Assembly (NCBI GenBank): GCA_958295665.1 | Contig: OY282560.1 | Location: 94,154,311 to 94,218,310 of the forward strand | DNA: 64,000 nucleotides | DNA from: Tipula vernalis | Lineage: Eukaryota; Arthropoda; Insecta; Diptera; Tipulidae | Direction: 5' to 3' | Part shown: one piece after another, positions 34,363 to 45,914 of the stretch | How positions within the stretch are numbered: the first letter of the stretch is position 1 | Layout of the letters: every line of letters begins with the position of its first letter | The notes under the pieces: model-generated | The model's input: the letters and a program-made list of their open reading frames with translations, nothing else | Database searches by the model: none | Told to the model about the DNA's origin: nothing | Translations under genes and position numbers: made by a program

Positions 34363-35590
34363 TTTTGTTAGTTGGAAACCTACCATTCTGGAAAAGTTAA
34401 AGAAAACTACGGTAGCGCTATACTCTTGCAAAAATGTCATTGGGAAAGGATTGCGACAGGAGCCCCGCATTGCACATTGGCTTTATACTGTAATAGTTAG
34501 ACCCACACTTTTGAATGAAGTAATAGCCTGGTGGCCTTCTCTAGACAAAACTGTCAACCAAAAAAGCTGTCGACGAAAGTTCAGAGAATAATCTCCTGTG
34601 GATCAGTGGTGCACCGATGTTCACATCCACTCAGGCACTTGAGACTCAGCTATTTTTGACTCCTCTAGATATCTTGGGAAAACAGGTGGCAGTACAAGCG
34701 CCATACGACTGAAATTCACCTTAATGTGAACTAGCAGCAATACAGGGCACTCATCTATATTGTGTAACAGAGACATTCCCAAGACCACCGACTATACTGT
34801 CCCGTCACTATCTTTTGACAAAAAGTTTCGAACTAGGATACCAACTAGAGAGGACTGGATGATGGATGCAGTTTTGGAACCAGCAGTTATAAACTTCTTC
34901 ACTGATGGTTCAAAACAGGATGTAAAAGTTGAGGCTGGGGGGTTCTACGAGGAAATTATGTCAAAGCTCTACTTCTATCTCCTCGACTACTGTAGCATTT
35001 TTCAAGCTGATAATGTAAAATTGGTTTGTGATATTCGCATATATACGGACAGTCAGGCTGCCATTATGCGCTTCAATCACACCTCCTCACGTCGAAAGTA
35101 GTCCAAAACTGTCTCTCATTTCTTAAAGAGATGACAGAACAGTTCAACATCCATATTACAACATATGGGTGCCAAGACATTTCAATAGTATAGAAAATAT
35201 AAAACCCAATGAACTAGCTCGACAGATGGTCAAGTAGCACCTCATGCGTAATAATTCGGCAGGTCTGGCCAAAGTTGGGCTTGGCGAGATCTAAACGGCT
35301 GATTTCACTTCAGCGGAGTCAGATTAGTGTGATTTTTGGAGTGATTACAGGGCACTCTCTCATAGGCAGGCATGCGAGTATACTTGGTTTCTTCTGACAT
35401 GACTACTGTCGTAGTTGCAAGGACGATGAGGAGTAAGGGACAGTACTTTATCTTCTTTGGACTTGCCCTCGTCTGACACGAAACAGACTAAAGTTTCTAG
35501 GAGCGCCCCTCTTCAATGACCTTACGGACCTCAGCAGGGTGGACCTCAGGAGTATCCAGCGTTTCGTTAACAGCTCAAAATCATTTGTGA
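34363..35590 (+). pseudogene. LINE ORF2 3' fragment: RT end, RNase H and C-terminal zinc finger (I/LOA-like)
   Basis: Frame 34363-34591 gives WKPTILEKLKKTTVALYSCK and HWLYTVIVRP..., the segment after the RT palm in R1/I/LOA-type LINEs. Frame 34760-35101 gives RNase H with NFFTDGSKQ (first D), FQAD (where E is usual) and IYTDSQAAI (second D). After a frameshift, about 35410-35590 encodes a C-terminal cysteine motif (CRSCKD...CP) and RFVNSS. No endonuclease or ORF1 is attached, so it is a 5'-truncated copy with several frame breaks. It splits the minus-strand Gypsy. Confidence 0.8.
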
Positions 35591-35879
35591 GAATTTTAAC
35601 GATTGTTTTGTTGTCATTGGTTCCTTATATAAAATACTATATACTTATTTAAACTACTAAATTCCGGTACTAGCCAATTACCATTTTGTTTGGTTTTAAA
35701 AATTACTGTATGGTTCCAGAATTTATCTATTTTGGCTATGGTTTACACCATATACTGGGAGCCTAAGATCCCATCGAAGAATTTAGGGAATTTTAGTTCA
35801 TAAAATTTCTGCTTTTGCATACCTTACCACTTTATGAATTCTAAGGATATTTTTTATTGACATTTTTGAGTTTCTATTA

Positions 35880-36020
35880 AATTTGTTGGAATGATGCCGG
35901 GCTTTATTATGTTTTTATTAGCGACCAATAACTATGAATAACTTGACGTTTTTAATTAGTTTTTGGTTATTAGCTTAGATATGGTTGGAAATTTAACCTT
36001 CTGTATCCAAATCGTGGTCC
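35880..36020 (-). pseudogene. Gypsy protease remnant
   Basis: Minus-strand ANKNIIKPGIIPTNL with a stop just before the active-site position. It is upstream, in element sense, of the RT fragment at 33.9 kb and separated from it by the LINE fragment. Confidence 0.62.
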
Positions 36021-36109
36021 GTCGGAAAATGTGTTTCGTCTAAATCAAGTTCCTGTGGGTTATTATTCTCTTCCTCTTCCTGTTCGTTTAAACATGATTG
36101 TTTATAACT

Positions 36110-36440
36110 TTTTTATTAAAACTATTCCTGCTTCTTAAAGAAGGGCCCACCTCCGTTGGGCTTGGTGATCGTTTTTTGACATTTTTTTTTGCTTTAAATT
36201 AGATACGCTATTAAATCCTTTCCTTAACGTTCTTCGCTTTTCCCTAAATCTTATTATTATTTGCTGAGCGGTACAGGACTTACTGTTCTGTAACCATTGG
36301 TGCGAAGACATTAAAAGTGTCTTCGACCGTTTTTAGCCAAACATTTAGCAATTTCCGATCTCCATCAAATATGGGGGACTGATTTGATCAGATCAGGGAT
36401 TCGAAATAAATCCATTATCCCAATGTTCCCTGGGTTTCTG
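36110..36440 (-). pseudogene. Gypsy gag remnant
   Basis: Minus-strand RIPDLIKSVP near 36410-36360 matches the Gag start at 30.9 kb. Nothing else is intact. With 35.9 and 33.1-34.1 kb it gives gag-pro-RT-RNase H order on one strand. Confidence 0.5.
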
Positions 36441-38068
36441 GTCTTGTTTCGTTTGTTTGTTTGTTAATAGTCCGAGTTATTGAAGAATGGTTTATATTGT
36501 TTACTTAATCCTTCCATTTCTAGTAATGAGTTACGATAGCAGATATCTAATAACCTTGTTTTCATTTACTAGTAAAAGAATTTTCTCCGGATGTGCTACG
36601 TAGCACAATAAGAGGGGATTCGCGACATGAATCCGGGACATGAATTGAAGTTACGTCAATAAAAATAAAATGATTTTTATCGGCTTTAGTTACCATCACT
36701 GCCGACGATTTGAGTTATTTTTGCGGCTCTAATCACGTTTGATTTAAATGAGGGATCGATTAACACAGACGAGATTCAGGCACTTCTAGGAAGTTGCTGT
36801 AACTTGCACGAACAGTTTTATAATTAGCATGGGGATAATTTGTTTTCTCCTTTCCTGATCCATACGTTCGAGTACCAATTTATCAAAAATGCAGCCCCAC
36901 TGTGCCGCCAAATTCGGATATGACAGCCAATATCGTTTGACACTGCGCGGAAATACCCGCAAATGATAGTCAAATCATTCAAAGGGGCAGAGAGATTGGT
37001 TTTCCAAAAGATTTATCGTTCAGCCAACTCGCGGTAATAACTAACCATCCTCTTTAATACCACAGGAACCAGCACTGTCACAGGATATTATTTGTGTCCT
37101 GAGGATTGAGTTCAGTCAATTTTGAGTGGGCAAAAACGGAATCGCTTATTTAGTTCACCTGTAGCCCTATTCTCGAATTCCTCAACTATTTTCTACATGT
37201 GAACATCTGTCAACGTCTATGTAATTGTTGACGTTTTCGTATATAGGGAATTTTTTTCACCTGCTTGTACCCATTCGGAAATATTCCCTTAGTACCGAAA
37301 AAATTCCATAGCGAATTCAAGAATTCAGAAATTTAAATTTCCGAACGACTTTATGAATTTTGAAAGATGTCAACTTGTGGAAAATGGTTGTAGAATTCAA
37401 GAATAGGGCCCCTGCTATGAATACCTTCATATATGTATCTCTCGCTAAGAGCCTTTGAAATTGGAATCTCAAATTCTCCGGTAGTCGGTGTAAGTTCCCC
37501 GTGGAGAGATTGTCATAAAGGGTCGAACATACGGCGGTACGACACAAACTTTTATTGGCAAATTAGTGGAAGGCATTCCCCGCTTATTGGCCTGTGAAGC
37601 CTTACATTGCAACTATCCTTCTTTCTTCCTGGTAAGACTTTCACTCGAGCTTATCTGGAATCAAATCAGGCAGGAGCTGATTGATCGATTTAGTCGATGT
37701 CAATCAGAAAGGTGCATATGCCGCTATCTATCGAAACGTGAAAACAAAAACGACCCCGGTAATATTTTCACGTGTTTCAAAATGGAATCGTCAAAATTTT
37801 ATTATAGGCACAAATCCCAATCCCTGGGCCCCTATTTCTGAATACGAATTCGTACAAAAATTGTACGAATACGTGTGATTAGTATTTTTGAATACGAATA
37901 CGTATAATTCTAATACGAATTCGTGTTGTACGATACGATTGAAAATTTCCCTTATCGGGCAATACGAATTCGAGCAGTTTTTATACGATCATGACCGAGA
38001 ATATGTTCGGTGTGTATATAGTTATCGAAAGGACGCCAAGTAGCCTAGTAAAATAATTAAATTGTGAT

Positions 38069-39258
38069 ATGTAAGTAAATTACCATTAATAATATTAATT
38101 TTTATTTTTGAATTTTTGTCAAAAAATATACATACATTAGTAGAACCCGGATTTTTATGTATGATTTTTTTCATTTACTTATTCGCGGTGGTTCATTATT
38201 TTTCAAGATTGAATACATATAAATTCGAAAAACTGAAAATAATGATTTTGGCATCAAAAATTATTATTTTTATCTGATTTGAATTTAATTGTTTTCAAAC
38301 TTCAAAAATAATGAGCCACTGCGAATAAGCACATAAATGCATAAACATATCCGGACTCTACATATTACTAATCTAAATATAAAAGTTTTTGACAAATTAA
38401 TATCATTACATTATATGTTTTAGGGCAAAAGTTACCAGTTCAAAACAATATGAACTGTTGGTGGCGTTCATGGAAGCGCATCCCGATCTGGCGAAGGGAT
38501 TTAACAACACTCCAGATGCACGTATTTCATCAAAGACGTTATGGACTGCAATTTCAAATAATTTAAATAGTCATGGGCCTCCAATTCGGAACCATGAAGG
38601 CTGGAAAAAAGTATGGAGCGACTATAAATTCCACATTAAAAAGAAACTTAAAATAAACAAACAGAATTTAACAGGAACTGGAGCCGGCCCATCAAAACAG
38701 CAGACATTTTCTCCACTAGAAGAATCCGTGATTCGACTAGTGGAATTACGACGGGCTGTGGATGGTACAAATGGTGCTCGCGATTGTGGCGACTCAATTT
38801 TAGATGTACCCGCATTGAATAATGGTCCTCCTTCAGTCGAACCAATTCTAGAGTTTAACAGCGAAGAAAATCAATCCACACCAGCCAGAGGCATTCTTGA
38901 ACCAATCACACCAAATCGGCAAACTACTAATAAAAATAAAAATAGTAAAAGCCAAATTTTAGAAAAGCAAATTATTATTCAAAAACAGTTCCACACTTCA
39001 ATTTTAGAGCAGCTTAATACTTTAAATACAACCACAACAGATTCAAATAAATCAATGCGCCGTTTGGTTCGATTGAAAGAGAAATCATTTTCTTTGCGGG
39101 AAAGGGAAATAAAGTTGAAAGAAAACGAAATGGCGTTACGCGAGAAAGAGTTTAATTTAAACGAAAAGCGGCATTTAGAAGAGCAGAAGATTAAATTAGA
39201 TGAATTAGAAATCAAGAAAAAAAAATTAGAGCTGCAAGAAGAAACTTTTAGGCATTAG
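38069..39258 (+). CDS. Harbinger Myb/SANT-like DNA-binding protein (zeste-type domain)
   Basis: Predicted spliced product of 278 residues. Exon 1 ends ...AT at 38070, followed by GTAAGT; exon 2 starts GGCAAAAG at 38424 after TTTTAG. Joining makes ATG GCA, so the start codon straddles the intron (38071-38423) and the frame runs to TAG at 39256. Residues 8-80 match the Myb/SANT-like domain of the zeste type (tryptophans at SKTLW, GWKKVW and the basic helix after it). The C-terminal third is a charged heptad coiled coil (LREREIKLKENEMALREKE). In PIF/Harbinger elements this second protein binds the subterminal repeats and helps bring the nuclease to the nucleus and DNA. If the splice is wrong, the first in-frame ATG is at 38470. 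Confidence 0.85.
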
Positions 39259-39438
39259 GTATATAATATACATTTGACGATACTGTAAGGTTGAGCAACC
39301 ATTATGTAAATGTGATAAAAAATACAATGAATTATTTTGTGATAATATATTTAAATATATTTATGTAATATATATTACCGTTAATTTAATATAAATGTAA
39401 AATGAAATAAAACTAAATATAATAACAATTAATAAAAA

Positions 39439-40729
39439 CTATACTATTGAATTTAAAATATTGTTTCTAATTTCACAAGCTGCAGGGTTTTCAGTTTCAT
39501 TCGAAGGGTCGATCTCTAACTCTTGCTCTCTAATACTGTCTGTATCCATTTCAAACGGAACTTTAAAGTGACAGCATATATTATGAAGGGTGCAGCACAC
39601 ATTTATTATTTGAGATGCTTTTCGAGGGTTGTAGTGTAGTTCACGGGCTTCTAAAATACACCTAAATCTGCCTTTCAGTAATCCGATTGTGCGTTCTACA
39701 ATATTTCTTGTTCTTGAATGGATAGTATTAAAGGCGGCTTCTCTACTGCCTTCATCCGCTGCCCTATATGGCGTTATCAGCCACGGTTCCAAAGGATATC
39801 CTGAATCTCCTAATACATAAAAACAAAACCACATTTAGTATACATAAATCATTAGTAAATATAATATTTATTACCTAGAAGCCAATAATTACGGTTGCCG
39901 TTGTTGCGTTGTTCTTGTAAATTCCGACGATAGCTGCTCAAACTCCATACTAAGGAGTCGTGGGATGCTCCTCCGTACTTTGAGTCAACAGATAGTATCC
40001 GCATTGTATGATCGCAAGCCTAAATTTGCAAAATTATTATAAATGTAAATATATTAAATATAATTAGGTATTGACAAACTTACTATCATCGTGTTTACAC
40101 TGTGTTTTCCTTTTCTATTAAAATATAAATGTTCGTTTTCGGTTGGCCGGACTATATTTATATGTGTCCCATCTACACATCCAACAACACCTGGAAATCC
40201 CGTTCTATTAAAGAAAAAAGCAGCTGCCGATTGCTTTTCTTCATTGGATTGTCGAAATGAAATCCACTTCGGGCATAATTTGTCTTCAATCACTTGAAGC
40301 ACCTCACTCATTACAGAGGATATCGATGATTGCGACATAGCTACCAAGAAATCCTGACCGACACTTTTCTGGTAGCTCCCTTGTGCACAGAATCGAAGAG
40401 TCGCAGCTATTTTGGAAATGCTAGAAATCGATGTCGATCTGGTACTTTTTATTAGGAATTGGTCAAGTTCCTCCAGCAAATATCTTACAGCTGGTTTGGA
40501 TAATCTGAACAAATTTATAAATCTAAAAATTAACAAAGATTTATATTTAATTTAGATATTTTACATATAAATATTACATATATGTAGTACATAAATCATT
40601 AACTTACTCAGCATCGGAAAGAATAAAAATATCCGACTTATCCCGCAACTGTCGTAGCCGTATCGAATTTGAACATTCAATTTCGTCTTCTGTATCACTC
40701 GATGATAAATAAAATGCCACAGAATCCAT
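39439..40729 (-). CDS. HARBI1-like transposase (DDE nuclease), four exons
   Basis: Exons 40608-40729, 40084-40522, 39875-40019 and 39439-39809 have GT-AG introns of 85, 64 and 65 bp and join to 1077 bases, 358 residues plus stop, with no frame break. The N-terminal part (40-140) is the helical DNA-binding region of HARBI1. The catalytic residues are D158 (GCVDGTH), D208 (GGASHDS) and E274 (NIVERTIGLLKGRF). The usual HARBI1 length is about 350. The enzyme would cut the element's TIRs and insert at 3-bp targets. It converges on the Myb gene. Confidence 0.92.
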
Positions 40730-41639
40730 AACATATAATAGAAAACGTTTCAGTTTTTAATTTTTAAACTAAATAATGCAAAACGTTTCTCTTTTTAATT
40801 TTTTTTTATTTACACGAAATGAAAATCAAAACTAAAAATTATGAATCAAACGTCAAAATGAACCAAGTTGAAAATATTTATTATAGGTAGAATCATTTAA
40901 AATAAATTTCCCTTATAGCAAGGATACACACCAAAAAATTAAGTACGATCGTATTCAGAAATACCAATTTACATTCGTATCGTATATGAACTTTCGTAAC
41001 GTGATACGATACGTATCGTATTCAGAAATAGGGGCCCTGGTCTAGCAAGAATGTACACAACCTGAAGAAATATGGACGCGGGTTAACTACAAGCCTGAAT
41101 TAACCCCTAAGGCTCGCTCTGCAATATATAAGATTGAGCAGCCACGTTTTTTACTTGTTTTGGATGCAGATGGGCCGCCAACTGATTTCAGAAAGAATCG
41201 TATGGAAAACCGTGTTCCGCATTCTGCTGGATACTAGAGAAAATATAAGCGTTCTTTGCCAAGGATGCACACAATTTCTTTCCCGGGCTAATAGTCTGTT
41301 CAGGATTAATAGTACGTTTCCAGTTCTCCAGTCACCCTAGTTCGAAGAGCCAATGGAAAGGTCAGGTTGTGCCTGGATGCTCGAAAGGGTTATAACGTGA
41401 CAATAAAGGATGACTTTCCGATGCCATTATTCGACTGTATAGCATACTGAGTCATCTGGAAAATACCAACTTCATTTCAACTTTAGATTTGAAGGATGCG
41501 TTCTGGTAAATTCCACTCGATGATGATGCCAAATGTGACACCGATTTTACTGTTGCCGGAAGGCCCTTTTACCAGTTCACTGCCATGAATTTCGAGCTAT
41601 GTAACGGAAACGTGGATACCATTATAACGTATCCCGTCC

Positions 41640-42175
41640 CCAAAACTATAAAATAATTAAAGTGTTTTTTTGGAACCTTTCAGCTCAATTAGCATTTGAT
41701 TCTCTGAAGAAGTTGCAGTAGTTTTGACCGGTTCTACCGAATTTGGGATTAGGATTGATGACGGAATAGTATACATTGAGGGGTAAATACAAACATTCCG
41801 GGGCAAGAGTATACCTTCAGCGGCAAAATACATGCGTTCAATGGTAATAACATACATTCAGGCGGTATTGCATGCCAGGTGGTAAGTTGTAGAATGTGTA
41901 TACTTTCAGGCGTAAACTCAGCACACGTTTCGGTGGTAAGTTATATTACCAGCATTCTTTCAGGGGATTTTACGTGAAAATTGCATACTTTCAGTGTAAA
42001 TTAATTTTTCACATACATTCAGGGTTGAATTGCATACATTCTGGTATAAAGTTATATTTATAGCATAGTTTCAGCGTAATTGTATACATTCATGTGTTAA
42101 TAAGTCGTTACAAAGTATACTTTCAGGAGAATAGCATACATTGGTGAGGGTGTAGTTTTGCATATTATATTAAGT
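41640..42175. repeat. Degenerate minisatellite, core CATACATTCAGG
   Basis: About a dozen loosely spaced copies of (G)CATACATTCAGGGGTAA or TATACTTTCAGGCGTAA at 25-50 bp intervals. Unit length varies. No coding sequence. Confidence 0.7.
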
Positions 42176-42186
42176 ACATTTTAGAT

Positions 42187-42555
42187 TTGGATTTTATTAA
42201 ATTACGTTTTCTCGATTCATTTAAGTTTATGCCTTCGAGCATTAATAAATTATGTAAAAATCTTTCAGATAATCAATTTTCTGAAACACGAAATTTTTTT
42301 ACAAACCTAGAAGAGCAAAAACTTGTCAAACAACAGGGGACCTTTCCTTATGATTACCTCGATTCTTTTCAAAAATCCAATGATACATGTCTACCACCAA
42401 GAAATAAATTTTATAATAAATTAACAAAATCCAATATTAGTGATAATGATTTTATTCATGTTAATAGAATATGGAAAGTATTTAAAAATCAAAACCAGTT
42501 TTTTTCAAGCGGGGCCACGTCCACGTCCGATTTTAGATGGTTCATGAACTTTTAA
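42187..42555 (+). pseudogene. DNA polymerase B fragment (Polinton/Maverick-like)
   Basis: The frame encodes LRFLDSFKFMPSSINKL, TFPYDYLDSFQK and LPPRNKFYNKL, which match the exonuclease region of protein-primed family B polymerases: the FxDSFKFM segment and the YPYDY-x-DSF exo III motif. Polinton/Maverick elements and linear plasmids carry this enzyme. Only about 105 residues remain, and the frame runs into a tandem repeat at about 42510. No capsid, protease or integrase gene is seen nearby. Confidence 0.75.
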
Positions 42556-42725
42556 ATGTTCATGAACTTTTAAAAATCGGATGCCCACGTCTGATTTTAA
42601 ATGGTTCACGCCCCACGTCCGATTTTAGATGGTTCATAAACCATGACTCATAACTTCTAAATATCGGATGATTGTTCACACCCCACGTCCAATTTTGACT
42701 GGTTAAAATACCATAACTCATAAGC
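42513..42725. repeat. Tandem repeat with core CCACGTCCGATTTTAGATGGTTCA
   Basis: Four degenerate copies (about 42518, 42575, 42606, 42684), one followed by an inverted CATGAAC motif. No genes. Confidence 0.72.
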
Positions 42726-42793
42726 AAATAAAATTTTATTTTTGTTTTTCTTGTTATTAGACAACGTTTCTTTTAGTGGACATCAGTTCTACG

Positions 42794-43201
42794 ATGGAGT
42801 TGAATCAAAAAATATTGAATAAATTAAATACTGTGCAAGCGTTCACTGAAAAAGTAATATTAAAATTTGATGCTCTGGTCATGGGACAAAACTATCAAAT
42901 TACTGATGTCAGATCGAAAATCACTAGATATGGGGAAAAATTGCTGGTTGAGACTGAAGATAGCACGATAATCCTCCCTGAACATAGGAAGGGGAATCAA
43001 AACATATTATGGCTTATCTCGTTACGTGTAAGCCTAAATTTGCCTGAATTTTTAAAACCCCAGTATTTAGCTGGGTTGGTCCGAGTACATGTCATTTGCA
43101 ACGTTGAAATCAATATCTTAGTCGGACGTAAAAAATTATTGATTGGCCCTTCCTATGGCACCCGATACCAAGACAAAAATGTGCCAGGTTGTTCCGGCTA
43201 G
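42794..43201 (+). CDS. Hypothetical protein, 135 residues
   Basis: Starts at ATG 42794 (an in-frame GTG lies 6 codons upstream). The N-terminus is helical (LNQKILNKLNTVQAF), followed by a beta-rich segment (YQITDVRSKITRYGEKLLVE..DSTIILPEH) of the kind seen in small arthropod proteins with a G-x-x-Y-x-I...TRYG...LP pattern. I do not recognise a function. It follows the polymerase B fragment on the same strand, so it may be Polinton cargo, but that is a guess. Codon pattern beyond residue 75 looks less protein-like. Confidence 0.4.
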   Translation: MELNQKILNKLNTVQAFTEKVILKFDALVMGQNYQITDVRSKITRYGEKLLVETEDSTIILPEHRKGNQNILWLISLRVSLNLPEFLKPQYLAGLVRVHVICNVEINILVGRKKLLIGPSYGTRYQDKNVPGCSG

Positions 43202-45180
43202 TTTTACTTGTTCGACGTAGGGCAGGCTTCAAAGAAAAGAGATACTTTTGTGTATTCTGTTCCATTGTTTTTCTATTTTTTAACTGCAGTCGGCGTGTTT
43301 GCAGGGCTATCCTTGCGCGACGTTAGTCTAAGCAAATTAGTATATCTACCAGGCAGCGACTCTTAGTATCTCAAAGGTGGTTTCAACCAATCTTTAATTT
43401 TTGTAAATTGTTTTTGTTTAAAAATATAACTATATAAAAATGGTGATAATATTGCAAAATAAGAGTTTAGAAAATTTCAGGTGGGTAATCCTGATGTGCG
43501 TCGGGAATGTGTTGTGTGCGTTTTATTTTGTTTTTAGGAATGTCCAGTTCTTTCCAGCTTCCAAGCCACTGGGAGTCATTGCCATTCCATCTCGCCTCCT
43601 CCTCATCCCCCGACTGTACGATAGCAAGGCAAATGCTGTAGACTGTGATCTAGGTCGATTCTGATGACGGCTGACGCCTGCTCGTCCGTTACAATTTACT
43701 TTCCAGATTGTCCCCATGGGCACTATCCCCGTTTCTGCTTTATAAAATTTTAAAATTCTGTAAAAGGAATGTTTAGTTTTAAAATATTTGTAGATATTAC
43801 GTCTTTTCAATTGGCTCTTTTCTAAGTGGAGATTATAGCTATTTATTTTTCTAAGCGTTTGGTTGATGAACAATTGCCCAAATTTAAAATTAAGAATCAT
43901 CCAAAAATACCAGTTCGTGCCGTGTAGGGACAAGTGTAGCAACTAAAAATATTAGAAACCGAAGTTGATTCCTTTGATTAATTAAACCGTAAAAATTGGA
44001 AACTATTTTATTATATCCTAGTCTCTAATAATAACAATAAGTTTAACAGGTTTTTTTGTAATTCTATCACAATCTCCCCATCCCACTGCCACTCAAATAT
44101 TTAATTATTCGAAATATCAGTGTGTAACTGTTTCTGTTTGTTTGAGTAACTGGATGTGTATCACAAAATTACTCGTGCGTGTATATATGTACATATAACC
44201 TAATTAATTAAAAAAATAATAATTAATTATCAACTTCGTAATTTTTTAGGTCTCAAACGAAGATCCTTTTATTTTTACAACAAGACGTAATAATTTAATT
44301 TACACTCTACATATCGTATCGTATTCAGAAGATACGAGTAATACCAAATAAGGAAAGGTTGTAATTATATTAAATCTCAAATCATTTGTTTGTTGTAAAC
44401 AAAATACAATTAAAATATTCTAATTGCACGGAAGATATAAAAATGAATGAAAATTTGTCTCATCCCTACATACACAGTGTATTTTTTTCTGCTTTAGCAC
44501 ACATGAAAGGGTTAAAAATTAATGAACTCTAGCGAAATTAATTAATTAATTCGATTTTTATGGTTGAAATGTTTTTATTTTCGTTTTATTATATGTGAGT
44601 CATACACGAACATGGATTGAATAAAACACATAAGCTACATACTCGTAAATAGTAAGTAGTTGGTGCTATTTCAAATCAATCAATCAATCATTCAAACGAT
44701 TTCTTTCTATATTATAGACTTAACCATGTTACAAAACAATAAACAAACCAAAATAATAACAACAGTAAAGAAAATGCGAGTGTAAGATACTGTGGGATTA
44801 AATATATTTTCCAATGTGAAGTGGTTTCAATTTTCGTTATTGATATTAAAATTGATTGAAAATTGATTCAATTAGGAGAGATTTATGTTTTGTATTCATT
44901 TTGCTGAAGATAATTCAATCATATGGATGAGTTTTATGACAAATCTATTTTTGTTTTGAGACGATTTAAAAATGTTGCATAGAATTTGTCTTTTCTCGTT
45001 ATCAATTGTTTTTATTTGAACAACCTATACATGTCGATTTGTCCAGAGTGAGAACTTGTGCAGGCTTTATCTTAAACCATCGTTACAATTAATAAACGAG
45101 AAGCTGTTGGACAATTTCACTTTTCCAACGAGGTATGGCGAGCAGTGCTTATAGCAAATCTAGTAGCGGATGGCTCGAAT
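43202..45180. other. Non-coding stretch
   Basis: No gene recognised. ATCGTATCGTATTCAGAAGATACG at about 44317 resembles the Harbinger subterminal and TIR motif. (TCAA)n near 44678 resembles a LINE tail. Confidence 0.45.
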
Positions 45181-45188
45181 AGTTTTTG

Positions 45189-45232
45189 TGGGGGGAGGGG
45201 GGGGGGGGGGAAGTGGGGGGGGGGGGGGGGGT
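45189..45232 (+). repeat. Poly-G tract
   Basis: Two runs of G (13 and 18 bases) with short interruptions, about 45 bases in all. It could form G-quadruplexes, or could be of uncertain length in the assembly. Confidence 0.9.
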
Positions 45233-45239
45233 AAGAGGA

Positions 45240-45900
45240 ACAGGTTTGGATTTTGGAAAAGAAAATGAGGTTTTTGGTTTCTGGGGAAGAAAGAAGTTGG
45301 GCTGTTAAAATCGAGTTACAAAAATAAGTGTTAACAAAAATCGAGATAAGTGATGCTATACGTGGGTGTTTCTCCTTCCTCCTCGTCCTGTCAAGTATAC
45401 GTCCGGAGATCGGCATGGTACCTGTATTGTCCATTTAGAATAGCTCCTTACGCTTCCCTCTAGCTCGCCTCGTTCGATCAATACATTCTCTGGTGGGGAG
45501 GCACGCTTCCATGATTTATCAGCATTGGTATTCCATCGCGACCTGGTAAGCATACCAGGTAGACTGGCCGCTGATTAAGGGGGGCCTCGTCAGCAGACTG
45601 TGTAGGGGTTGGGTGGGGTGGTGTGGTACAACTTGAACGGACATACCCGGTTTATCATTTTAGATTCTCTCCTGCAGAAAGATGGGGATCAAATCTTTTA
45701 TATGTCTCTCGTTCTTGTCGTCAATGCGGGGTCTATTTATCATGCATTAATGTCCGAAAACCACATGCCCAACCCTAATCTTAGCCCACCAATGATACCG
45801 CACCGGACCTCTCGATTCGTGGTTTGCTAACGGAATCATGTTTACTTATCATTTAAATGGTTTTGATTTGTTGATTTTCGTTACACCACCACCAATCATT
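45240..45900. other. Non-coding stretch
   Basis: Mixed composition; no domain seen. It may be the 5' untranslated part of the LINE fragment that follows. Confidence 0.4.
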
Positions 45901-45914
45901 TTAAAAGGCTTTGG

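Larger units (their letters stand above)
37827..41036. mobile_element. PIF/Harbinger element, complete, two genes
   Basis: TIRs are GGCCCCTATTTCTGAATACG at 37827-37846 and its inverse at 41017-41036, with CTG on both sides (37824-37826, 41037-41039) as a 3-bp duplication. Repeated TACGAAT/CGTATC motifs lie just inside both ends and are candidate transposase or Myb-protein binding sites. The two genes converge with stops 180 bp apart. Both reading frames are intact, so this copy could be autonomous. Confidence 0.92.
37500..41605 (+). mobile_element. Osvaldo-like Gypsy relic split by a Harbinger element
   Basis: After the Harbinger, about 41326-41605 encodes RT motifs on the plus strand in several frames: RANGKVRLCLDARK, STLDLKDAFW and, with a shift, GRPFYQFT. 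These resemble the Osvaldo/Circe-type RT (inference). The frame 37681-37878 before the Harbinger ends inside its left TIR and probably belongs to the upstream part. Multiple stops and shifts make it dead. The left boundary is approximate. Confidence 0.6.

Noticed and set aside
37317..37547. 76-residue minus-strand ORF
   Set aside because: Opposes the Osvaldo-like relic and has no homology I can name.
43523..43942. 139-residue minus-strand ORF
   Set aside because: No recognisable motif, no start context or neighbour to support it; composition changes midway.
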